From: an uncultured Mucilaginibacter sp.
Lineage (GTDB): Bacteria; Bacteroidota; Bacteroidia; Sphingobacteriales; Sphingobacteriaceae
Assembly: GCF_913773635.1 (NCBI RefSeq)
Contig: NZ_CAJYGQ010000013.1
Location: 359,973-423,972 of the forward strand
Reading direction: 5' to 3'
Length of the DNA: 64,000 nt
Shown: one piece after another, positions 8,459-15,775 of the stretch
Layout: every line of letters begins with the position of its first letter
How positions within the stretch are numbered: the stretch's first letter is position 1
Program-made: the position numbers and the translations under genes
The notes under the pieces: model-generated
The model's database searches: none
Seen by the model: only the letters and a program-made list of their open reading frames with translations
What the model was told of the DNA's origin: nothing

Positions 8459-10519
8459 TCAGATCAATAATTTAAATATAAACACGGCCAAAATAATTGC
8501 CAGCATACTAAACAGGTAGTATTGCACTTTTCCACCCTGAAAAGAGCGAAAGAAGTCACCTATACCTTTAACTAACAAAGCCACACTATGTAAAAAGCCA
8601 TCAACAAGGTAACGGTCTGTCCAAGCGCTAAGGGCAGATAGTGCTCCGGTGATACGTTGCAGCAAATAGATAAACCCGTCAATAACTCTACGGTCTAAAG
8701 CAAAAAGTGAACGACCAAAGCCAAGCACAGCATTAACTATTACGTTGCGGTAAAACGCATCAATATACCACTGGTTGTAGGATAGCTTGAAGAAGAAGTT
8801 TTTTTGCCCAAATACCAGCTTGCGTTGCTGTATGTACACTGCGTAGGCCCAATACACTACAAAAATGCAAAGCAAGTTAACGCCAATTGGTATTATGGTA
8901 TGATAGTTATTTTGACGCGCCATGTGCTGCGAAGGTGAAAAACCTTCAAAAAGCCAGGCATGCTCATACAAAAACGGATTTAAGGAAAATAATGGAAACA
9001 GGCTGCATAGCGACAAAAGGATAAGCGGCACTTTGAAACTCCAGCTGCCATCACCAATGTGCAGATGTACGTTGGGCAGTATTTCTTTAATTTTAAATTG
9101 ACCAAAGAATACCTTAAACATTAAGCGTGCTACATAGAATGCTGTTATTCCGCTGGTAAGCAAAATGGTTATGGGTATAATTTGATAAGCCAGGCTACGG
9201 TTTTCGGCCCATTCAAAGGCTTGTATTAAAATACCGTCTTTAGATAGGTAGCCGGATGTTAACGGGATACCTACAAGCGCTAAGCAACCTACTAAGGTTG
9301 CAATGAAAGTAACCGGCATTTTTTTGCGCAGGCCACCCATGTACAAAATATTTTGAGGGTCGATATCGAGGTCATGCTCATCTTTTATATGCTGCACTTC
9401 ATGAATTATCACACCTGCACACAGGAACAACAAACATTTGAAGAATGCGTGCGTAGCCAAATGAAACAACGAGGAAGCGTAGGCTCCTACGCCCATTGCC
9501 ATAATCATATAGCCTAACTGCGATATGGTAGAGTAAGCTAGGATGCGTTTTAAATCATTTTGAGTAAGCGCTATTGTTGCCGCCATAAAAGCAGTAAAGC
9601 ACCCTACTATAGCTAAAATATCAAGCTCGGTATTATTGAACATAGGGTACACCCTGCCCAGCAAAAATACACCTGCCGCAACCATGGTCGCAGCATGTAT
9701 TAAGGCCGATACAGAGGTTGGGCCTTCCATAGCATCAGGCAGCCAGGTATGCAATGGAAATTGGGCTGATTTTGCCGCTACTGCAAGCAGGATTCCAATA
9801 AAGGCAATATATTGCCATATTGCAGGCAGTTCGCCCGTAGGTGCCGTCCAAAGACCATTTTGTATTGTTGATTTGATGATTAAGCCATGCTCACCAAATA
9901 GCTGCACCAAATCAAAGGTATGATATTGTGTAAAAAGGATGATTATGGCCGATAAAAGACCGATATCACCTATCCGGTTCATGATGAATGCCTTTTTATT
10001 TGCCTGAACAGCGCTGTCTTTAGTAAACCAAAAACCTATAAGCAGGTAAGATGAAAAACCTACCAACTCCCAAAAGGCATACAGCATAATCATGCTATCA
10101 ACCACCACTAGCGCAAGCATGCTGAAACAAAACAAACTTAAATAAGTGAAGTAGCGCTTTTGCTCGGCAGCCTTGATGTAGGCCGTGGAATAGATATGCA
10201 CCGGTAAAGCAATTACTGTAACCAGCAATAACATAAATGCCGAAAGGTTATTGAGCAGCATGCCCACGTAAACCGGCGTTTGCCCTATGGTAAACCACAG
10301 GTACTGCTGATGCAATTGCTTAAAGTTCCAAACACGGCTAAAAACCACTATTGATAAAGATACCGCTGCTATAATAGCCAGCACCGATATCCACCCAGAA
10401 ACCTTGCCGCTTTTAGCAGGCAGCAAACGGTTAATAAACGCTGCTACCAATGGCAGTAAAACTGCTGCAAGGGCAAAGTTTATGGTTTGAACATCAATAT
10501 TTGAGAGCGCGTGGTTCAA
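8459..10519 (-). CDS. nuoL: NADH-quinone oxidoreductase subunit L
   Basis: NuoL is the distal antiporter-like subunit of complex I, ending in a long lateral helix. The 686-residue protein has the signatures YAFWELVGFSSYLLIGFW, FPLHTWLPDAMEGPTSVSA and KRILAYSTISQLGYM, and a long hydrophobic C-terminus that fits the lateral helix and its anchor. The best start is TTG at 10517-10519, because there is no ATG between the preceding stop and the first membrane helix. The plug-domain gene upstream ends just two bases before this start. Operon position: nuoK, plug protein, nuoL, nuoM. Confidence 0.95.
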   Translation of the reverse strand: MNHALSNIDVQTINFALAAVLLPLVAAFINRLLPAKSGKVSGWISVLAIIAAVSLSIVVFSRVWNFKQLHQQYLWFTIGQTPVYVGMLLNNLSAFMLLLVTVIALPVHIYSTAYIKAAEQKRYFTYLSLFCFSMLALVVVDSMIMLYAFWELVGFSSYLLIGFWFTKDSAVQANKKAFIMNRIGDIGLLSAIIILFTQYHTFDLVQLFGEHGLIIKSTIQNGLWTAPTGELPAIWQYIAFIGILLAVAAKSAQFPLHTWLPDAMEGPTSVSALIHAATMVAAGVFLLGRVYPMFNNTELDILAIVGCFTAFMAATIALTQNDLKRILAYSTISQLGYMIMAMGVGAYASSLFHLATHAFFKCLLFLCAGVIIHEVQHIKDEHDLDIDPQNILYMGGLRKKMPVTFIATLVGCLALVGIPLTSGYLSKDGILIQAFEWAENRSLAYQIIPITILLTSGITAFYVARLMFKVFFGQFKIKEILPNVHLHIGDGSWSFKVPLILLSLCSLFPLFSLNPFLYEHAWLFEGFSPSQHMARQNNYHTIIPIGVNLLCIFVVYWAYAVYIQQRKLVFGQKNFFFKLSYNQWYIDAFYRNVIVNAVLGFGRSLFALDRRVIDGFIYLLQRITGALSALSAWTDRYLVDGFLHSVALLVKGIGDFFRSFQGGKVQYYLFSMLAIILAVFIFKLLI

Positions 10520-10521
10520 GG

Positions 10522-11016
10522 TTATAGAATGGTTGTGATTTTTACCGAGCCTTTGTTATTGCGTTTCGGTTTTTCAAAGTCAACTTTTTGAATAGCATCG
10601 GCCTTAAGCAGTATAACCTCATTAGGCACTATGCGGGTAGTGTCATTCACTACCTTTCCGTTTATTGAAAAAGTAAGATTCTTGTCTGCAGGATTATCCT
10701 TCACGTAACTTTTGTATTTTGAAGAAAACTTTCCCAGCTTATTCTGCGCTGTTTTAATAGTGAACGGTTTAGTGTTAACCAATACAACACCATTTAACCC
10801 GCGTGAACCATAAATGGCGGTAGCCGATGCATCTTTCAACACATTAATTGATTCGATATCATTTGGGTTAATGGCTGATAACACATCGTTAGTAGTTCCT
10901 TCCAACACTTTACCATCAACAACATACAAAGGTTGATTGGACAGCGTAGTTTGAGCCTGTGTTTTTAAGCCAAACGCCACCGTTAGTACGAACAAGTAAA
11001 ATATTGCTTTTTCCAT
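10522..11016 (-). CDS. Orphan TonB-receptor plug-domain protein
   Basis: A 164-residue secreted protein with a signal peptide (cleavage near LKTQAQ). Residues about 26-80 closely match the plug of SusC-type receptors: QPLYVVDGK, then NPNDIESINVLKDASATAIY, then GSRGLNGVVLVNTK. There is no beta-barrel; the remaining 80 residues are basic and of unknown fold. It overlaps the nuoK stop region by one base and ends two bases before nuoL, so it must be co-transcribed with complex I genes. The function is unknown. A periplasmic protein using the plug fold as a scaffold, or a decayed receptor remnant, are both possible. Its intact frame and tight spacing argue against simple decay. Confidence 0.8.
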   Translation of the reverse strand: MEKAIFYLFVLTVAFGLKTQAQTTLSNQPLYVVDGKVLEGTTNDVLSAINPNDIESINVLKDASATAIYGSRGLNGVVLVNTKPFTIKTAQNKLGKFSSKYKSYVKDNPADKNLTFSINGKVVNDTTRIVPNEVILLKADAIQKVDFEKPKRNNKGSVKITTIL

Positions 11017-11321
11017 CAGTCTTTCAATTCGTTGATTCTGCCCGGATCAATAGTTTTATAACGCCTGTAAACATTTAGCACAATAGCCAAAGCTACAGCC
11101 GTTGCTGCTGCGGCTAATATAATGGCAAAAAGAGCGAAGGTTTGACCACTGCTGTTTAATTTGTCGAACCGGCCAAAAGCAACCAGATTTAAAATTGCAG
11201 CATTTAACATCAACTCAACTCCTATCAATATTTGCACTGCATTTTGTTTGGCAAGTATTACATATAAACCAATGCAAAACAGCGCGCCGCTTAAAACAAG
11301 ATAATGCGTTAGGGTGATCAT
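11016..11321 (-). CDS. nuoK: NADH-quinone oxidoreductase subunit K
   Basis: NuoK (ND4L) is a small three-helix subunit of the complex I membrane arm. The 101-residue product has three clear membrane segments. It carries the conserved glutamates in membrane context (IGVELMLNAAILNLVAF) and FALFAIILAAAATAVALAI, which matches the family. Length equals the usual 100 residues. The ATG overlaps the stop of nuoJ by four bases, showing translational coupling. Its own stop overlaps the start of the orphan plug gene by one base. Confidence 0.95.
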   Translation of the reverse strand: MITLTHYLVLSGALFCIGLYVILAKQNAVQILIGVELMLNAAILNLVAFGRFDKLNSSGQTFALFAIILAAAATAVALAIVLNVYRRYKTIDPGRINELKD

Positions 11322-11869
11322 GCGGCCTCGCCCTCCTTGCGCGACAAATGTGCCGCCCCAACCAAGGCCATCAACAATAATATTGATATAGCCTCAAACG
11401 GCAAAAGGTAGTTGGTCATGAGGTTTACGCCAATGCCGTTCACTGTTACATCGGTTACGGTAATAACATTTTTTTGAGCTATGGATTGGCTTATCCAGCT
11501 GGCGTTATCAATATTGGCCTTTAAAAAAATATTTACTAATACTATAAAAAACAACACTGCCAGCATCAATGCCGGTAACTTGTTAATAGCTATTAAACGG
11601 TTAGTTTGCTGCTGCAAACCTGAAAGCAATTCGCGGCCCGAAAGCATAAACGCGAAAAGTATAAGTACCAAAATACCACCTACGTAAACTACTACCTGTG
11701 TAATAGCCACAAAATCGGCAAGGCAAAGCACATACAGGCCTGCCAATGCAAACAATGTAACAAAGAACATGAATACCGAACGCACTAAATTTTTACTTGC
11801 TGCAACGTATAAGGCCGAGCCCAATGCAATTGCAGCCATGAGGTAAAACATAACCGTTATCAAAATCAT
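11318..11869 (-). CDS. nuoJ: NADH-quinone oxidoreductase subunit J
   Basis: NuoJ (ND6) is a five-helix membrane subunit of complex I; its third helix contains the pi-bulge that takes part in coupling. In this 183-residue protein the family core VRSVFMFFVTLFALAGLYVLC and the helix-3 stretch AITQVVVYVGGILVLILFAFML are plainly visible (cores FALAGLYVLC and VVVYVGGILVLILF). The C-terminus ends with YLLPFEAISILLLMALVGAA, as usual. The start overlaps the nuoI stop and the stop overlaps nuoK, each by four bases. Confidence 0.95.
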   Translation of the reverse strand: MILITVMFYLMAAIALGSALYVAASKNLVRSVFMFFVTLFALAGLYVLCLADFVAITQVVVYVGGILVLILFAFMLSGRELLSGLQQQTNRLIAINKLPALMLAVLFFIVLVNIFLKANIDNASWISQSIAQKNVITVTDVTVNGIGVNLMTNYLLPFEAISILLLMALVGAAHLSRKEGEAA

Positions 11870-12459
11870 GCTCCTCCCTCCTTTGCTTTGAGCGCAGCTT
11901 GTTTGGCAGCCAGCTTGGCCGCCTGTTGTTGCTCGTACTCCTGCTTTTTCTCCTGCACAAGCTCAGGACTCATATCTGAAAAACTGTAGGTTAAATCGCC
12001 AAGCTGGTAAACGCTCCTGTCATATTGATTGGTCATGGTAATACACTCTGTTGGGCATACTACCGTGCACAGGCCACAGTATAAACATTTAGCCATGTCA
12101 ATATCAAAGGTCTCGGCATAAAGCATTTTCTTTGAACCGTCAGACGTTTGACCGTAAGCTGATGTAGCTTTAATTGATTTAATGTCGATACAATCAACCG
12201 GGCATATTTTGGCGCACAAATCACACACAATGCAGTCGTCAATTTCAACATCCAACTGGTAGCGCCCTACCTCCGGGATTGGCAATTGTTGCTTAGGATA
12301 CTGTATGGTGTTGGTTTTATTTTCCAGCTCGGCAAAATAATTCTTTGCCTTTACCGGCGTCATAGACCTCTTAGCTTTACCCGCCACAATATGGCGCAGG
12401 GTAAGCGTTAAGCCTTGCCAGGCAGTTATAAAAGCGTTATATGTATTTTTTAACAACAC
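11866..12459 (-). CDS. nuoI: NADH-quinone oxidoreductase subunit I (two 4Fe-4S clusters)
   Basis: NuoI carries clusters N6a and N6b in the peripheral arm next to the quinone site. The 197-residue protein shows two ferredoxin motifs, CIVCDLCAKICPVDC and CLYCGLCTVVCPTEC, each with all four cysteines. The N-terminus (NAFITAWQGLTLTLRHI) is the amphipathic membrane-contacting helix. The C-terminal 25 residues are rich in Lys, Ala and Gln. The start appears to be GTG at 12457-12459, with a TTG directly after it; no ATG is in frame upstream of the helix. It is the second gene of the nuoH-N cluster, 78 bases after nuoH. Confidence 0.95.
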   Translation of the reverse strand: MLLKNTYNAFITAWQGLTLTLRHIVAGKAKRSMTPVKAKNYFAELENKTNTIQYPKQQLPIPEVGRYQLDVEIDDCIVCDLCAKICPVDCIDIKSIKATSAYGQTSDGSKKMLYAETFDIDMAKCLYCGLCTVVCPTECITMTNQYDRSVYQLGDLTYSFSDMSPELVQEKKQEYEQQQAAKLAAKQAALKAKEGGA

Positions 12460-12537
12460 GTTTTTTTGTCACATCCCCAGTTTGCGGGATTTATAACCAA
12501 TTTACAGATCTTCCTCTTTTCACAAATCATTATGAAC

Positions 12538-13608
12538 TTACATTACCCACAAGCGCCATAAACCTGATATAATCATACACAAAAAACCAAGCGGTGTAAG
12601 CACTTTCCAGCACAGGTTCATTAACTGATCAACCCTTAAGCGCGGGAGAGTCCAACGTATCCACATTTGAACGCCAACCAGCGCAAGGCTTTTTATCAAT
12701 GTCCATAGTATACCCCAAAAAATACCAGTGGTCCAGTCGGCCAATTTTACTGTACCAATATTTGGCAGCGGAGTGTTCCATGCACCCAAAAAAAGTACAA
12801 CAGCCACCATTGATACCATAAACATCATGGAATACTCGGCTAAGAACACCAACGCAAAACGTACGCCGGTATACTCGGTATGAAAACCTGCTACCAGTTC
12901 TGATTCGGCTTCGGGTATATCAAACGGTGCCCTGTTGCTTTCGGCCAGCGATGCAATAAAGTATATCACAAACGCAATTATAAGATGCGGTGCTTTGAAC
13001 ACGTTCCAGCTCAACAAACCACCTGTATGGGTAACATCCCACAAGCCTAAAAACTTCACTTTCTCAGCCGATAGTACACCCTGCTGCAAAGAGATCTGCT
13101 GCAAATCGAGCGTTTGACTGATCATTACCACTGCTATAATTGCAAAACCTGCAGGTATTTCATATGATATAATTTGCGCCGCTGAACGCATAGCACCTAA
13201 AATAGAGTACTTATTATTAGAACCCCAACCTGCCATCAAAATGCCTAGTGTTTCAATAGAGACAATGGCAAACACGTAATATAACCCGATATTTATTTTT
13301 GATGGAACTACCTCGGGCGCCCATGGCAGTGCAGCAAAGCCAAGATATACCGATATAAAAATTATCATTGGGGCCAGCGCAAACAGAATCTTATCAGCCG
13401 CGGCAGGAGTTATAAGCTCCTTTTGCAACATCTTAAGAATATCGGCCAAGGTTTGCAACGAGCCAAACTTACCTGTTTCGGTTGGCCCGAGCCTGTCTTG
13501 TATAAAGGCTGATAGCTTGCGCTCGGCATATACACCAAACAGTGCAAATGCTGCTGCAAAAGCAAAAAGCCCAACGGCTACAACTATATTAAGTACATAT
13601 GAATTCAA
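12538..13608 (-). CDS. nuoH: NADH-quinone oxidoreductase subunit H
   Basis: NuoH (ND1) forms most of the quinone-binding chamber of complex I. The 356-residue protein has about eight helices. Conserved family segments are present: YAERKLSAFIQDRLGP near the N-terminus, SYEIPAGFAI, and ESNRAPFDIPEAESELVAGF with its acidic loop. The frame begins after a TAA and has no ATG, so TTG at 13606-13608 is the likely start, placing YAERK at a normal distance. It is the first gene of the cluster; the upstream neighbour is murI, not nuoG. The rest of complex I must therefore be encoded elsewhere, or a split cluster is used. Confidence 0.93.
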   Translation of the reverse strand: MNSYVLNIVVAVGLFAFAAAFALFGVYAERKLSAFIQDRLGPTETGKFGSLQTLADILKMLQKELITPAAADKILFALAPMIIFISVYLGFAALPWAPEVVPSKINIGLYYVFAIVSIETLGILMAGWGSNNKYSILGAMRSAAQIISYEIPAGFAIIAVVMISQTLDLQQISLQQGVLSAEKVKFLGLWDVTHTGGLLSWNVFKAPHLIIAFVIYFIASLAESNRAPFDIPEAESELVAGFHTEYTGVRFALVFLAEYSMMFMVSMVAVVLFLGAWNTPLPNIGTVKLADWTTGIFWGILWTLIKSLALVGVQMWIRWTLPRLRVDQLMNLCWKVLTPLGFLCMIISGLWRLWVM

Positions 13609-13770
13609 AGCAAGTTATTTGCAATCAGGCTGCAAACTTAGCTATTTATATGCAGATGATGAGGCACTATTTGGAATTATTCTATGGTACAGGTAGAGTA
13701 TGAATTTATGATTAAAGATAAAAGTCATTAACGCCGCATGCTGACGGTTTGCAACAGTTTTGGACACATA

Positions 13771-14610
13771 CTAATTGTCATATGTTAACAACGCATACTC
13801 AGATTTTACCGGTGATGAAAAAAACATGGAAGCGTGCTCGTCGAAATCAGTGGTATCGTCACTAGTTGTAAAAAAGCGGCGCGTGCTATTTTGAGTAATG
13901 TCCTGTTCAATATCGTTATGCCTTTTTAAATAATCGGCAAGGCTATTGGCCACAATTTGTCCTTGAGAAACTACTTTTACATGTGGTGGCAAGTGCTCTT
14001 CTATTTTGCTTTGCAGTAATGGGTAATGTGTACAAGCTAGTAACACGGTGTCAATATCGGCCGATTTTGCCAAAATCTCGTCAATGTAAAGCTTTACATA
14101 ATAATCGGCCCCTGCCTTATTGTACTCACCACTCTCAATTATTGGCACCCATAAAGGGCAAGCCTGCTGATGTACTTCAACATCAGGAAAAAACTTTTTA
14201 ATTTCAATAAGATATGACTCTGATTGAATGGTACCGGTGGTGCCTAAAACTCCTATTTGTTTGCTTTTACTATAATCACCTATTACCTCGGCAGTAGGCC
14301 TGATAACGCCCAATACCTTTTTATCAGCATAATTAGCAAGCATGTCTTTTTGTTGAATTGTACGTAATGCCTTTGCTGATGCCGTGTTACAGGCCAGTAT
14401 AACCAATGGGCACCCCTGCTTAAACAACCACTGAACACACTCCCAGGTATATTGATGAATGGTGTTAAAAGATCGGTTACCATATGGAGCGCGACTGTTA
14501 TCACCAAGGTATAGGTAATCATACTGCGGCAGCTTTTCGATAATTGAACGCAATACGGTTAAGCCTCCTATTCCTGAATCAAATACTCCAATGGGCCTTG
14601 TAACTTGCAT
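13771..14610 (-). CDS. murI: Glutamate racemase
   Basis: MurI converts L-glutamate to D-glutamate for peptidoglycan. The 279-residue protein begins with the family signature IGVFDSGIGGLTVL. It contains both catalytic cysteines, in ILACNTASAKAL and LLACTHYPLL, and the YLGDNSRAPYG loop, so it should be active. It is of normal length and starts at the ATG at 14610. A strong terminator (14625-14650) lies between it and the Skp-like gene upstream, so it probably has its own transcript. The next gene on the strand is nuoH, 162 bases downstream. Confidence 0.96.
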   Translation of the reverse strand: MQVTRPIGVFDSGIGGLTVLRSIIEKLPQYDYLYLGDNSRAPYGNRSFNTIHQYTWECVQWLFKQGCPLVILACNTASAKALRTIQQKDMLANYADKKVLGVIRPTAEVIGDYSKSKQIGVLGTTGTIQSESYLIEIKKFFPDVEVHQQACPLWVPIIESGEYNKAGADYYVKLYIDEILAKSADIDTVLLACTHYPLLQSKIEEHLPPHVKVVSQGQIVANSLADYLKRHNDIEQDITQNSTRRFFTTSDDTTDFDEHASMFFSSPVKSEYALLTYDN

Positions 14611-14624
14611 AGCACAAAAATAAA

Positions 14625-14650
14625 AAAGGCGAGGAAATACCCTCGCCTTT
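14625..14650 (-). terminator. Intrinsic terminator after the Skp/OmpH genes
   Basis: A perfect 10-bp stem, AAAGGCGAGG (14625-14634) with 14641-14650 and a 6-base loop, is flanked by A-runs and T-runs. It lies 23 bases after the stop of the OmpH-like gene and 15 bases before murI, ending the bamA-ompH transcript. Confidence 0.85.
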
Positions 14651-14672
14651 ATACTTTAAGTTTACAGTTGTA

Positions 14673-15185
14673 TTATTTGATACCTAATTTAACTTTAACT
14701 GCAGCCATAAGATCATCTCCCGGAGGCGATACAATTAAACCAGTAGTGGTTGAATCAAGTACGTAGGTGTAACCTTTTTCTTTAGCAACAGCGTTAATTG
14801 CTGTTTTAACTTTATCGCTCAAAGGTTTAAATAACTCAGAGCTTTTGGCTTGTACTTGTTGCTCAGCATTTCTGTTGTAATCCTGAATGCGTTTTTGCAT
14901 ATCCTGTAATTCAGATTCAGCAGCTGTACGGGCAGCATCAGTCATGCTTTGTCTGCCTTTTTCGTAAGCTTCGCCTTTTTTCTGAAACTCAGCCTGCATG
15001 CTTTGCGACTGATCAATAAAAGTTTTTTGATAGGTCTGCAATTGAGTTTGGATTGGTTTTAAGTCTGGCATTGCTTCAATAACGCCGTTAAAATCAATAT
15101 AACCAATCTTAGTTTGTGCTTTAGCAAAACCCGCCGTCGCTAACATAAATACTGCAACTAAAGCAACTTTAAATAAATTTTTCAT
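14673..15185 (-). CDS. OmpH/Skp-family periplasmic chaperone (second copy)
   Basis: A 170-residue secreted protein with a typical signal peptide (FMLATAGFAKAQ). After it comes KIGYIDFNGVIEAMPDLKPI, the start of Skp-like proteins (core IGYIDFNGVIE). A long polar coiled coil follows, about residues 45-130, rich in Gln, Lys and Glu. The end, KGYTYVLDSTTTGLIV, is the usual Skp beta strand. Skp trimers carry unfolded outer-membrane proteins across the periplasm to BamA. It is the third gene of bamA-ompH-ompH, 52 bases after its paralogue, and is followed by a terminator. Confidence 0.9.
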   Translation of the reverse strand: MKNLFKVALVAVFMLATAGFAKAQTKIGYIDFNGVIEAMPDLKPIQTQLQTYQKTFIDQSQSMQAEFQKKGEAYEKGRQSMTDAARTAAESELQDMQKRIQDYNRNAEQQVQAKSSELFKPLSDKVKTAINAVAKEKGYTYVLDSTTTGLIVSPPGDDLMAAVKVKLGIK

Positions 15186-15237
15186 TTCTCTTGTATTGTT
15201 CTGTGTTTAATCGTGTGCTATTTTAATCAAATTTACT

Positions 15238-15768
15238 TTATCTCGCAAATGCTCCGGGTTTTAAACCTAAACGGGTAACAACGGCGTCGCTTTTATTATA
15301 CCGCGGATTAGCGTACAACATCATTACCTCACTGTTTTTGTCAAAAATCATATCCAGGTTCTCGCCCTCAGCAACTGCTTGTACAGCTTTAGACACTCTT
15401 TCTTGAATTGGTTTAATCAGTGAACTGCTACGTTGTGATAATTCTCCGTCAGGACCGAATTTTGAGCGTTGAAAATCTTTTGCAGCTTTCTCTTTATCTA
15501 CAATTTCAGCCTCACGGCGCTTTTTCATTTCAGGCGTCATTAAAACCTGATCGGCCTGATAGGCTTTATACAACCTGTCTATTTCCTGAAACCTTGAATC
15601 AACTTGCTTCTGAAACTGATCAGACAGTGCTGCCAATTGCTTTTGCGATGAAGCGTATTCAGGTATATGTTTCAGTATGTAATCTGAATCAACATAGGCA
15701 AAACGTTGTGCCCATGACGCAGAAACACTGATTAACGCAATTGCTATAGTTAATATTATCTTTTTCAT
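15238..15768 (-). CDS. OmpH/Skp-family periplasmic chaperone (first copy)
   Basis: A 176-residue Skp-like protein, starting at MKKIILTIAIALISVSASWA with cleavage near SWAQ. The mature protein starts RFAYVDSDYILKHIPEY, the Skp signature. Its coiled-coil arms contain a RRREAEIVDKEKAA-like charged stretch, and the C-terminal strand reads LDMIFDKNSEVMMLY. I prefer the ATG at 15768 over one at 15789, because the shorter form has a clean signal peptide and does not overlap bamA. It lies seven bases after bamA, as is usual in Bacteroidota, where two Skp paralogues follow the barrel assembly gene. Confidence 0.9.
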   Translation of the reverse strand: MKKIILTIAIALISVSASWAQRFAYVDSDYILKHIPEYASSQKQLAALSDQFQKQVDSRFQEIDRLYKAYQADQVLMTPEMKKRREAEIVDKEKAAKDFQRSKFGPDGELSQRSSSLIKPIQERVSKAVQAVAEGENLDMIFDKNSEVMMLYANPRYNKSDAVVTRLGLKPGAFAR

Positions 15769-15775
15769 CTTTCTA

